Positions 1-7,425 of a stretch of 64,000 nt of DNA are shown here, in pieces. The notes under the pieces are model-generated. The model ran no database searches. It saw nothing but the letters and a program-made list of their open reading frames with translations, and was not told the origin of the DNA. The stretch is from Phenylobacterium sp. (GTDB taxonomy: Bacteria; Pseudomonadota; Alphaproteobacteria; Caulobacterales; Caulobacteraceae), in the NCBI RefSeq assembly GCF_030651755.1, contig NZ_JAUSBZ010000048.1, positions 62,001 through 126,000 of the forward strand, read 5' to 3'. The number at the start of each line of letters is the position of its first letter. The first letter of the stretch is position 1. Position numbers and translations under genes: made by a program.

Positions 1-1067
1 AGGGCGCGCGCCATGGCCTCGCCGGCGGCGGCGTCGATGAGCGGCCCGATCAGCACGCCCTCCGCGCGGGGATCGCCGACCGTGACGGAGTCGTAGGCCG
101 TCTTCAGCCTCGGGACAAAGGTCTCGTACAGGCTCTCATGAACGAACAGGCGGCGAAGGGTGGTGCATCTCTGGCCCGCCGTGCCCATGGCCGCAAAAGC
201 CACACCCCGCAGGGTCAGGTCGGGGTCGGCCGTGGGCGTGACGATCGCGGCGTTATTGCCCCCAAGCTCCAGCAGGGCCCGGGCGAACCGCTTGGCCAGA
301 CGCGGCGCGACGGCGCGGCCCATGGCTGTGGAGCCGGTGGCCGACACCAACGGAAGTCTGGGATCGTCGGCCAGAGCTTCGCCGACCGCCCGACCGCCGA
401 TCAGGACCTGAGACAGGGCCGGCGGGGCGTCCCCGAAGCGTGCGGCGGCCCGGGCGAAGGCCGCCTGGACCGCGAGCGCCGTGAGCGGGGTCTTCTCCGA
501 CGGCTTCCACACCACAGGGTCGCCGCAGACCAGGGCCAGCGCGGCGTTCCAGGACCAGACCGCCACGGGGAAGTTGAAAGCGGTGATCACCCCCACCACG
601 CCCAGGGGATGCCAGGTCTCCATCATCCGATGATCGGGCCGTTCGGTGGCGATGGTCAGTCCAAAGAGCTGCCGGGACAGGCCGACGGCGTAGTCGCAGA
701 TGTCGATCATCTCCTGAACCTCGCCCAGGCCCTCCGAGACGACCTTGCCGGCCTCAAGGGTGACCAGTCGGCCAAGGTCGGCCTTGGCGACCCGCAACTC
801 CTCACCCAGCAGGCGCACCAGCTCCCCCCGCCGGGGGGCGGGAACCTGACGCCAGGCGAGAAAGGCCTCCTGGGCGCGGCCGACAGCGTCGTGAACCTCG
901 GCGAGCGAGACGTCCCGCACCTGTGCGACCGTCTCCCCGGTGATGGGGGAGGCCACCATCCGATCGCCCGCGGTCCATAGCGCGCGGTCGACGCCAAGGC
1001 GCTCGAGGGTGGCGGCGACGTCAGCGGCGGCGTCCTGGGCCGGGGCGGGTTTCAAGGTCAAGGTCAT
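1..1067 (-). CDS. amaB: ALDH7-family L-aminoadipate-semialdehyde dehydrogenase (3' end outside window)
   Basis: Read on the minus strand from ATG at 1067, preceded by a GAAGGAG ribosome site. About 355 codons are visible and the C-terminus runs off the left edge. Recognisable aldehyde dehydrogenase segments are FNFPVAVWSWN, the NAD-binding/active-site Glu block LELGGNNA, and the Cys nucleophile in GQRCTTLRR. The GQRCTTLRR form is typical of ALDH7 (antiquitin / piperideine-6-carboxylate dehydrogenase). It should oxidise L-2-aminoadipate 6-semialdehyde to 2-aminoadipate with NAD(P)+. It starts only 10 bp after the stop of the lysine 6-dehydrogenase gene, which makes that substrate, so the two form a lysine-degradation operon. 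The gene symbol is inferred from family and context. Confidence 0.88.
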   Translation of the reverse strand, partial: MTLTLKPAPAQDAAADVAATLERLGVDRALWTAGDRMVASPITGETVAQVRDVSLAEVHDAVGRAQEAFLAWRQVPAPRRGELVRLLGEELRVAKADLGRLVTLEAGKVVSEGLGEVQEMIDICDYAVGLSRQLFGLTIATERPDHRMMETWHPLGVVGVITAFNFPVAVWSWNAALALVCGDPVVWKPSEKTPLTALAVQAAFARAAARFGDAPPALSQVLIGGRAVGEALADDPRLPLVSATGSTAMGRAVAPRLAKRFARALLELGGNNAAIVTPTADPDLTLRGVAFAAMGTAGQRCTTLRRLFVHESLYETFVPRLKTAYDSVTVGDPRAEGVLIGPLIDAAAGEAMARA

Positions 1068-1077
1068 GGGCGCTCCT

Positions 1078-2178
1078 TCAGGCCGTGCGCAGGGCTTGAT
1101 CGGAGCCGGCGTACCAGCGGCCGAAAGGGTTGGCGAGGAAGCGGTCAAGGGGGATGTCCTCCTGCCGCAGGAACCCCTGTTGCGGCAGATCGCCCTGCGC
1201 CAGCATATCGGCGACCGCGCAGACCGACGCCGCCGTGGTGATCTGGATCGCGCTCTTCAGGGTTCCGGCCACGGGCTGGGCGTAGATCCGGTTCAGATAG
1301 GTGTCCTGCATCAGGGCGCCGGACTTCATCCCACTGACCGTCACGAAGACGATGACGACATCCTGCATCGTGGTCGGCACCGCATGCTCCAGAATGTCCT
1401 TCAGCAGATCCCGGCGGCGGCGGAGGCCCAGATCGTCCAGCAGGGTCCGCATGATCGCCGCATGGCCCGGATAGCGGATGGTGCGGTAGTTGAGATTGCG
1501 CACCTTGCCGGCCAGGGTCTCGCACAGGCTGCCCAGGCCGCCGGAGGTGTTGAAGGCCTCATAGGTCACCCCATCGAGGGCGAACTCCTCCAGGCCCTCC
1601 AGGGCGGCGACCTCCTGCCGCCGTCCCTGGACGATGGCCTCGCAGGGCTCGCAATATTCGTTGATCACCCCCTCGGTGCTCCAGGTGAGGTTGTAGTTCA
1701 GCCCGTTGGTGGGATAGCGCGGCAGGGCGCCTACCCTCAGCCGCACCTCGTGCAGCTCGTCAAACCCACGGGCCAGGTCGCTGGCGACGATGCTGATAAA
1801 GCCCGGCGCCAGGCCGCATTGCGGGATGAAGGCGCCGGCGGCGTCCTGGGCCAGGGCACGCACCTCCCGGGTCGAGGCGACATCCTCGGTCAGGTCGAGA
1901 TAGTGGGCGCCCGCCGCCTTCACCGCCTGGGCGATGGGGACGGTCAACTGATAGGGCGCCGCGCTGATCACGGCGAACACGCCCCTGAGCGACTCCGCCA
2001 GAGCCTTTGGATCGCTCACATCGACGCAGATCCGGTCGACCCCCGCGCCCAGGCGCAGAGCCTCCAGCCGGCCCTGGTCTCGATCGACCACGGCCACCTG
2101 GTAGGCGCCTGAGGCGAGCAGCATGTCGACGATCGCCGAGCCGATCTTGCCGGCCCCAATGACCGCAATCTTGCGCAT
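1078..2178 (-). CDS. L-lysine 6-dehydrogenase / saccharopine dehydrogenase family protein
   Basis: 366 aa from ATG 2178, with GGGGGTG just upstream. An in-frame GTG at 2187 would add three residues. The N-terminal Rossmann motif is IAVIGAGKIGSAI. Later blocks such as AAPYQLT, HYLDLTEDV, CGLAPGFISIVA and YNLTWSTEG are those of the short bacterial saccharopine-dehydrogenase-like enzymes that oxidatively deaminate the epsilon-amino group of lysine (lysine 6-dehydrogenase, as in Agrobacterium). The product, aminoadipate semialdehyde, is the substrate of the ALDH encoded immediately downstream. A divergent Lrp-type regulator lies upstream. Lysine 6-dehydrogenase is favoured over true saccharopine dehydrogenase because of the partner gene and the length. 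Confidence 0.82.
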   Translation of the reverse strand: MRKIAVIGAGKIGSAIVDMLLASGAYQVAVVDRDQGRLEALRLGAGVDRICVDVSDPKALAESLRGVFAVISAAPYQLTVPIAQAVKAAGAHYLDLTEDVASTREVRALAQDAAGAFIPQCGLAPGFISIVASDLARGFDELHEVRLRVGALPRYPTNGLNYNLTWSTEGVINEYCEPCEAIVQGRRQEVAALEGLEEFALDGVTYEAFNTSGGLGSLCETLAGKVRNLNYRTIRYPGHAAIMRTLLDDLGLRRRRDLLKDILEHAVPTTMQDVVIVFVTVSGMKSGALMQDTYLNRIYAQPVAGTLKSAIQITTAASVCAVADMLAQGDLPQQGFLRQEDIPLDRFLANPFGRWYAGSDQALRTA

Positions 2179-2239
2179 GGTCTTCACCCCCTGTGTGAAA
2201 ACCCAGGGTCCACCCCTGCGCCGTCGATCTCAATTGCAC

Positions 2240-2290
2240 TTTCGTCGTAAATGACCCATGATTTCGGCATTATGTCATATGTTTTCGGCA
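2240..2290. promoter_or_regulatory. Three phased TTTCG(T/G)C direct repeats in the lysine-operon/Lrp intergenic region
   Basis: TTTCGTCG at 2240, TTTCGGCA at 2262 and TTTCGGCA at 2283 repeat every 21-22 bp, i.e. two helical turns, between the lysine 6-dehydrogenase start (2178) and the Lrp start (2297). Lrp/AsnC proteins bind phased sites as multimers, so this is a plausible autoregulatory and operon-control region. The repeats are seen; the function is inferred. They also argue that the coding start is ATG 2297 rather than the in-frame ATGs at 2258 and 2279, which would place coding sequence over the repeats. Confidence 0.4.
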
Positions 2291-2296
2291 AATCGC

Positions 2297-2722
2297 ATGG
2301 ATGACCTGGACCAGCATCTGCTTGCACGGCTGCGGGAGAACGCCCGGGCCTCGGTAGCTGAGCTGGCCCGCGGCCTCGGCCTCTCGCGCACGACGGTGCA
2401 AAGCCGCATCGCCCGGCTGGAAGAGCGGGGGATCATCGCCGGCTATGCGGTGCGCACATCCGACGCCCATGAGCAGGGACAGATCCACGCCTTCGTCATG
2501 CTCACCGTACAGCCCAAGTCGACCGCCCTGGTGGTCACCGCCATGCGCCGGATGCCTGGGGTGCGCCGCCTGCAGTCGGTGAGCGGCGCCTTCGACCTGA
2601 TCGCCATGGTTTCGGCCTCGGATGTGGCCTCCATGGACGCCTTGATTGACGAGATCGGCGCCCTGACCGGGGTGGAGCGGACCAATTCCTCGATCGTGCT
2701 GTCCACCAAGTTTGATCGTTAG
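2297..2722 (+). CDS. Lrp/AsnC family transcriptional regulator
   Basis: 141 aa. The chosen start ATG 2297 gives the family-typical opening MDDLDQHLLARLRENAR. In-frame ATGs at 2258 and 2279 have no better ribosome site and precede repeated sequence. The N-terminal winged HTH (about residues 5-55, VAELARGLGLSRTTVQSRI) is followed by a RAM/effector-binding domain (about 65-140, including VRRLQSVSGAFDLIAMV). It is divergent from the lysine degradation pair, so it most likely senses lysine or a breakdown product and controls those genes. The effector is inferred from context only. Confidence 0.88.
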   Translation: MDDLDQHLLARLRENARASVAELARGLGLSRTTVQSRIARLEERGIIAGYAVRTSDAHEQGQIHAFVMLTVQPKSTALVVTAMRRMPGVRRLQSVSGAFDLIAMVSASDVASMDALIDEIGALTGVERTNSSIVLSTKFDR

Positions 2723-2800
2723 GCTGCGGGGACGGCGCGGCCAGCGCGGAACCGGCTGGAGCCTCGAAGAATTGCTCCTCGGTCACCAGAGGAGCGCGCC

Positions 2801-3784
2801 ATGACGGACCCCCATCTTGACCCATTCCGCAAAGGGGCGGCGGACGCCGCCAGCACCGGCCGTGAGGTCCAGGACCAGATCGACGCCATCGAGAACGACG
2901 GCGGCGAAGAGGAGGGGCCCAAAGCCATGCAGGCTGGCGCCCGGCCCTACCCGGTCCCGCCCCTGCCGCAGCAACACCTGAGGAAACCTGGGCGCGAAGC
3001 CGATCTGGAGCTCGAGCCCATGTTCGATGCGCCCTTCTATAGGGGCTCGGGCAAGCTTGAAGGCTTCGCCGCCCTGATCACCGGCGGCGATTCCGGCATC
3101 GGTCGCGCGGTGGCGGTGCTGTTCGCCCGGGAAGGCTGCGATATCGCCATCGCCTATCTGAACGAGGACCAGGACGCCGAAGCGACCAAGGCCGCCGTTG
3201 AACGCGAGGGCCGCAGGGCCATTCTGCTGCCCGGGGACGTGGCCGATCCGGCCTTCGCCACCCATGCGGTGTCCAAGACCCTCGAGGCCTTTGGCCGGCT
3301 CGATGTTCTGGTCCACAACGCCGCCTTCCAGGAGCACAGCGACGATCTCACCCAGATCACCGACAGCCATTTCGACCTGACCCTGAAGACCAACCTCTAT
3401 GGGGGCTTCTATCTCGCCCGGGCGGCGGTCCCGCACATGAAGCCGGGCGCCTCGATCCTGATGACGGGTTCGGTGGTGGGCCTGCAGGGCTCAGGCGGTC
3501 TCCTGGACTATGGCATGACCAAGGGGGGGCTTCACGCCTTCGCCAGGTCCCTGTCGTCCCAGCTCATCAGCAAGGGGATCCGTGTGAATGTCGTGGCGCC
3601 GGGCCCTGTCTGGACGCCTCTTAACCCCGCTGATCGCCCCGATGTCACCGAATTCGGCGCGGGCGTTCCCATGGGCCGGCCCGCCCAGCCCGAAGAGATT
3701 GCGCCAGCCTTCGTCTTTCTGGCGTCGCCGCAGATGTCGAGCTACATCACCGGTGAGATCCTGCCCGTCATCGGCGGATACTGA
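2801..3784 (+). CDS. SDR family oxidoreductase, general-stress type
   Basis: 327 aa from ATG 2801 with AGAGGAG upstream. A charged N-terminal extension of about 80 residues (ending PMFDAPFYRGSGKLEGF) precedes the short-chain dehydrogenase domain. That domain has cofactor motif TGGDSGIGRA, the NNAG-equivalent HNAAFQ, the catalytic Ser in MTGSVVG and YGMTK (Tyr/Lys). It belongs to the long SDR subgroup that includes the Bacillus stress proteins GS39/YhxC. The substrate is unknown. A permease gene follows after 24 bp on the same strand and may be co-transcribed. Confidence 0.85.
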   Translation: MTDPHLDPFRKGAADAASTGREVQDQIDAIENDGGEEEGPKAMQAGARPYPVPPLPQQHLRKPGREADLELEPMFDAPFYRGSGKLEGFAALITGGDSGIGRAVAVLFAREGCDIAIAYLNEDQDAEATKAAVEREGRRAILLPGDVADPAFATHAVSKTLEAFGRLDVLVHNAAFQEHSDDLTQITDSHFDLTLKTNLYGGFYLARAAVPHMKPGASILMTGSVVGLQGSGGLLDYGMTKGGLHAFARSLSSQLISKGIRVNVVAPGPVWTPLNPADRPDVTEFGAGVPMGRPAQPEEIAPAFVFLASPQMSSYITGEILPVIGGY

Positions 3785-3808
3785 CTCCTCAAGAAGCAGG
3801 CGCTGACC

Positions 3809-4915
3809 GTGGCTGAGTCCGAAAACCGCTCCGAACCCGCGCCTCAGGAAAAGGCTTCCCTAGGCTGGGCCCTGTCGCCCGCATTCGTCCGCCGCGTCTT
3901 GTTCCTGGTGGGGGTGGGTGTCGTCCTTCTGGCCGCCTGGAGCCTGATCGACGTCCTGCTCCTGGTGTTCGGAGCCATTCTGGTGGCGGTGCTGCTGCGC
4001 AGTCTCGCCAATCCCATCCACCGCCTGACTCCCCTCCCGGAGGGCCTCGCCCTGCTGGCGGCGGGCCTGATCATCATCGCCCTGCTGAGCGGCGCCGGCT
4101 GGCTGTTTGGGGCCACGATCACCGAACAGGTCCAGGAACTCATCGAGGAACTCCCGCAGTCGTCGGAGGAGTTGCAGGCGCGGCTGGCGCAGATCCCCCT
4201 CGCTGATCAGATCGCGACCCAACTGCAGACCTTTGACATGGAGTCCGCGCGCAGCGCCGCCGGGCCGATCCAGAGCATTCTTGGCCAGGTGGGCGGCTTC
4301 GCTGTGACCGCCACCGTGGCGGTGACCAATCTGCTGGTGGTGATCTTCGCCGGCATCTATCTGGCGATCAGCCCGCTGAAGTCCCGCGATGGCCTGCTGA
4401 GCCTGGTTCCCGCCGGCCCCCGGGAGCCGTTGCGCCATGCGATGAATGTCAGCGGCGCCGTCCTGCAACGCTGGCTATTGGGGCAATTCGCCTCCATGGC
4501 CACGGTCGGCGTCCTGACCGGGATCGGCGTGTGGATGATCGGCCTGCCGTCGCCGGTGGCCCTTGGGCTGTTCGCCGCCATCGTCGCCTTCGTCCCCATT
4601 GTCGGGGCGATCGTTTCGGTGATCCCAGCGGTGATGCTGGCCCTGCAGGAGGGTCCGATGATGGTGGTCTGGACCATCCTGGTCTACATCATCGTCCAGC
4701 AGGTGGAGAGCAACCTCACCTATCCGCTGATCCAGCGTAAGGCGGTGGATCTGCCGCCGGCCCTGACCCTGTTCGCCGTCCTGGGCTTCGGGGTGCTGTT
4801 TGGGCCCCTGGGGGTCGTGCTGGCCGCGCCCCTGCTGGTCGTGCTCTTCGTGATGGTCAAGATCCTCTACATCCGCAACACCCTCGGCGAACCGGCCAAC
4901 GTGCCTGGGGAGTAA
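3809..4915 (+). CDS. AI-2E/PerM family transporter
   Basis: 368 aa from a GTG start at 3809. Hydrophobic segments in paired blocks (about residues 28-75, 75-105, 155-185, 220-290, 300-360) and the sequence SNLTYPLIQRKAVDLPP match the PerM/AI-2E exporter family of inner-membrane permeases with about eight segments. Family members have been linked to autoinducer-2 export or sodium/proton antiport, so the substrate is not assignable here. The gene runs into a strong hairpin shared with the converging lipoprotein gene. Confidence 0.85.
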   Translation: MAESENRSEPAPQEKASLGWALSPAFVRRVLFLVGVGVVLLAAWSLIDVLLLVFGAILVAVLLRSLANPIHRLTPLPEGLALLAAGLIIIALLSGAGWLFGATITEQVQELIEELPQSSEELQARLAQIPLADQIATQLQTFDMESARSAAGPIQSILGQVGGFAVTATVAVTNLLVVIFAGIYLAISPLKSRDGLLSLVPAGPREPLRHAMNVSGAVLQRWLLGQFASMATVGVLTGIGVWMIGLPSPVALGLFAAIVAFVPIVGAIVSVIPAVMLALQEGPMMVVWTILVYIIVQQVESNLTYPLIQRKAVDLPPALTLFAVLGFGVLFGPLGVVLAAPLLVVLFVMVKILYIRNTLGEPANVPGE

Positions 4916-4950
4916 AAAAAGCGCCCGCCGCGAAAGTCCGCGGCGGACGC
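4914..4950 (-). terminator. Rho-independent terminator between converging genes
   Basis: GCGCCCGCCGCG (4921-4932) pairs with CGCGGCGGACGC (4939-4950) with one mismatch. On the minus strand the stem is followed by a run of seven T (complement of A 4914-4920), so it terminates the DUF4142 gene. The stem overlaps the end region of the plus-strand permease gene and may also stop that transcript. Confidence 0.75.
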
Positions 4951-4977
4951 TCATCATGGACTGCCGAAAGTCCCGCC

Positions 4978-5571
4978 CTATTGGGCTGTGGCGGTCTCCA
5001 GGGCCTGAGCCCGCTCCAGGTGCGCGCGCAGCTTGGGCGCCGACTCCCGGGCGAAGGCGACGAGTTGGGCGTTGTCGCCGCTGTCGGCATAGCCCTCGTG
5101 CAGGGTGAGGGCCTCCTGATGGGCGGCCACCTGCTGCTCGGCGAACACACGGTCGAACTCTGCGCCTTGTGCGGCCCGCAGATTGTCGAGCAGACCCTTG
5201 CGGCGCTCGTCCATCTCGGCAGGCACGGTCTCGCCCGCGGCTCTCGCAAGCCCCGCCAGGCGCTCGGAGCTGGCCGTATGGTCGCTCACCAGCATTTCCC
5301 CCAGCGACCGGACCCCGGCGCTGACGCCGCGCTCCTGGGCTATCCGGCCCGCCTCGATTTCATACATGTCGCCGATGGCCGCGCCGTTCACATAGCCGCT
5401 CAGGGTGTTGGCCCCAATCGTCGCGGCCGAGGTCTGGCCGACCACGGCGGAGGTGGCGTCCTGCGCGGCGTTGACCGCATCGCTCTGGCCAGGATTGTTG
5501 GTCTGATCTCCGCACGCGGCGAGGCCCACCAGGGCGGTCGCGCAGACCGATGCAATGAGATATCGCTTCAT
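4978..5571 (-). CDS. DUF4142 domain-containing lipoprotein
   Basis: 197 aa. The N-terminus MKRYLIASVCATALVGLAAC has a lipobox (LAAC, Cys20), so the protein is probably anchored in the outer or inner membrane facing the periplasm. The mature part is helical and matches DUF4142 (ferritin-like four-helix fold predicted; segments GDMYEIEAGRIAQ, LGEMLVSDHTASSERL and EFDRVFAEQQVAAHQ). DUF4142 proteins have no settled function and are often stress-induced. The gene ends at a strong terminator. Confidence 0.85.
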   Translation of the reverse strand: MKRYLIASVCATALVGLAACGDQTNNPGQSDAVNAAQDATSAVVGQTSAATIGANTLSGYVNGAAIGDMYEIEAGRIAQERGVSAGVRSLGEMLVSDHTASSERLAGLARAAGETVPAEMDERRKGLLDNLRAAQGAEFDRVFAEQQVAAHQEALTLHEGYADSGDNAQLVAFARESAPKLRAHLERAQALETATAQ

Positions 5572-5673
5572 GTTCAGCTCCCTCTGTTAGCTTCAGTGGA
5601 AAGCCGGGGCCTGGCCATGAGTTCCGTGTCGGGCCTGCTGGCCGTTACGATTCTCGTCCGTCGCCCCCGCCGG

Positions 5674-7209
5674 TCAGGGCGCGCGAGGGGTGAGAAAGAT
5701 CGGATTCCCCACGAGAATCAGGCGGCCTGAAGGGTCGCGCACGTCCACCCTCAACCACCGCCGGGGAACCGCCCCAGCCGCCCACTCAAAGCCCAGCTCA
5801 GCCCGATCGCCTGAGATGATCTGTGACAGGCCCGGGTCGGACGCGCCATCAATGACCGGCTCCATTCGGGCGCCGTCGAGCCCCTGAAGGCTCACGGTGA
5901 TCTGGACCGCCTCGTCCGCCGAGACCGCCAGGGTCTGCCCCATCACCGCCTGCCTTGCGCCGGTCTGGGCGCGCAGATCCAATAACCGGTCGGGTCGTCC
6001 ATCCATGTCGATGAAGACCCGGCCCGCCCTCAGGCCCGCCAGCAAGCCTGCGATCGAAAGCTCAGGCATGTGGACGACGGTGGTCGGGCTGCCGATGGCT
6101 CCGGGCTGGTCCAGGGGGCGCAGGGGGTCGTGGTTGTCGCTGCCGCCAATGCCGATCACCCGGGCGCCGGCATTCAGCCGCTCGCGCCAGAGGGTGAAGC
6201 CCTGCAATGGACCCTCGGCCGACCGCGTCTGGGCCAGGGTGGCGCCGTTGACCACCTCGACCATTTGGAAGGCCTCCTCATCGGCCTCGATGCGCCAGCC
6301 GCAGCCCATGCAGAATTCACCGGATGGCAGGCCTGGGTGATTGACCGAGACGAGCCCCCCGCTGGCGCGCGCTGCGGCGAGCCAGCTGCGGGAGGCCTGC
6401 GCCCCGGCCTCGGCCATGCGGAAGTCGAGGAAACCCGTTGGACCAAACACATTGGCGTGGCCGAAGAAGGTGGTGATCTCGCGCCCGGGAACCAGCAAGA
6501 GCTGGTCAAAGGCGGGTTGCAGCTCCCGCAGGGCGGCGAAATGCGAAGTGGTGTTGTGGTCGGTCACCGCGATGAAGTCGAGACCCCGCTCCGCGGCGGC
6601 CTCCACCGTCCGATAGACCGGGCACGGGGCCCGGCCCCCCGATTGACTGCGGCAGGTCCCATCGCTGGCGCCGCTATGGGTGTGCAGGTCGCCGCGGTAC
6701 CAGCCGGCCTTGGGATTCAGGGCGCCGGTCAGGGGAGAGGATCCTGAGACCTCGGCAGAAACACCGTCCCGCTCGAAAAACAGCAGCGCCTCGTAGCGGG
6801 CCACGACGCCTGGTCGAATGTTCGGCGCCCCCAGGATCAGCCGCCAGGAACCGGCCGGGAGCGGGCCAGGCAGGTAGCCCGGGGTCGCCTCCTCCGCCGA
6901 GAGGGTGAAGCGATCCCGCGCCCCCCCGCTCCATCCCCGGAACCGCTGCGGATCGAACAGGCCCAGGTCGATCACCGAGCGTTCGGTCTTTCCGGAATAG
7001 GTGAACACCACCGAGAGCCGGGTGACGCCGCCCGGCAGATCGAACGGGACTTCGCGGTAAGCCTCATGGTCAGCCCGGGTCAGGTCCCCGCTGAGGACGA
7101 GGTCAGGCGCGGTGGGGGCCTTCATCGGTTCTTGCGCCGCCCCTGGAGAGGCGACCGACAGGGCGGCGAGAATGGCCGCCAGCCGGGCGATCAGATGACG
7201 CATCCCCAT
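5674..7209 (-). CDS. CehA/McbA family (PHP-domain) metallohydrolase, exported
   Basis: 511 aa using ATG 7209, which has GAGGAGG five bases upstream and gives a clear signal peptide (MGMRHLIARLAAILAAL..., cleavage near ASPGAAQ). Residues about 30-150 form a beta-rich domain. The PHP domain follows with metal-binding motifs GDLHTHSGASDG, AVTDHNTTSHF, GHANVFG, SVNHPG and GGSDNHD. This places it with periplasmic PHP phosphoesterases such as CehA and McbA, which hydrolyse phosphoester or carbamate-type substrates. The physiological substrate is unknown. It is divergent from the hybrid kinase at 7426. Confidence 0.85.
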   Translation of the reverse strand: MGMRHLIARLAAILAALSVASPGAAQEPMKAPTAPDLVLSGDLTRADHEAYREVPFDLPGGVTRLSVVFTYSGKTERSVIDLGLFDPQRFRGWSGGARDRFTLSAEEATPGYLPGPLPAGSWRLILGAPNIRPGVVARYEALLFFERDGVSAEVSGSSPLTGALNPKAGWYRGDLHTHSGASDGTCRSQSGGRAPCPVYRTVEAAAERGLDFIAVTDHNTTSHFAALRELQPAFDQLLLVPGREITTFFGHANVFGPTGFLDFRMAEAGAQASRSWLAAARASGGLVSVNHPGLPSGEFCMGCGWRIEADEEAFQMVEVVNGATLAQTRSAEGPLQGFTLWRERLNAGARVIGIGGSDNHDPLRPLDQPGAIGSPTTVVHMPELSIAGLLAGLRAGRVFIDMDGRPDRLLDLRAQTGARQAVMGQTLAVSADEAVQITVSLQGLDGARMEPVIDGASDPGLSQIISGDRAELGFEWAAGAVPRRWLRVDVRDPSGRLILVGNPIFLTPRAP

Positions 7210-7425
7210 GGCCTCCTCAACACCAACGCCTCGTCGGCACGAGAGGATCAGAAGCCGTGACGAGCCGCCAGCAAGAAGAGCCCGGCACAGGCCCAACCAC
7301 GCCCCCGTGGATGTTGCTGACCCGGCGTCGGCACCGCAACAGAACGCCGTTACGCCGGCTTCAGCGCATTGGGGAACATTAAACCAATGCGCCACATAAT
7401 CAGGCAGTTGGGAAGGGTGCGCGCC

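Noticed and set aside
2748-2775. GGAACC upstream of the SDR as an EcfG (general stress) promoter
   Set aside because: The expected CGTT -10 element at 16-17 bp is absent (AATT).
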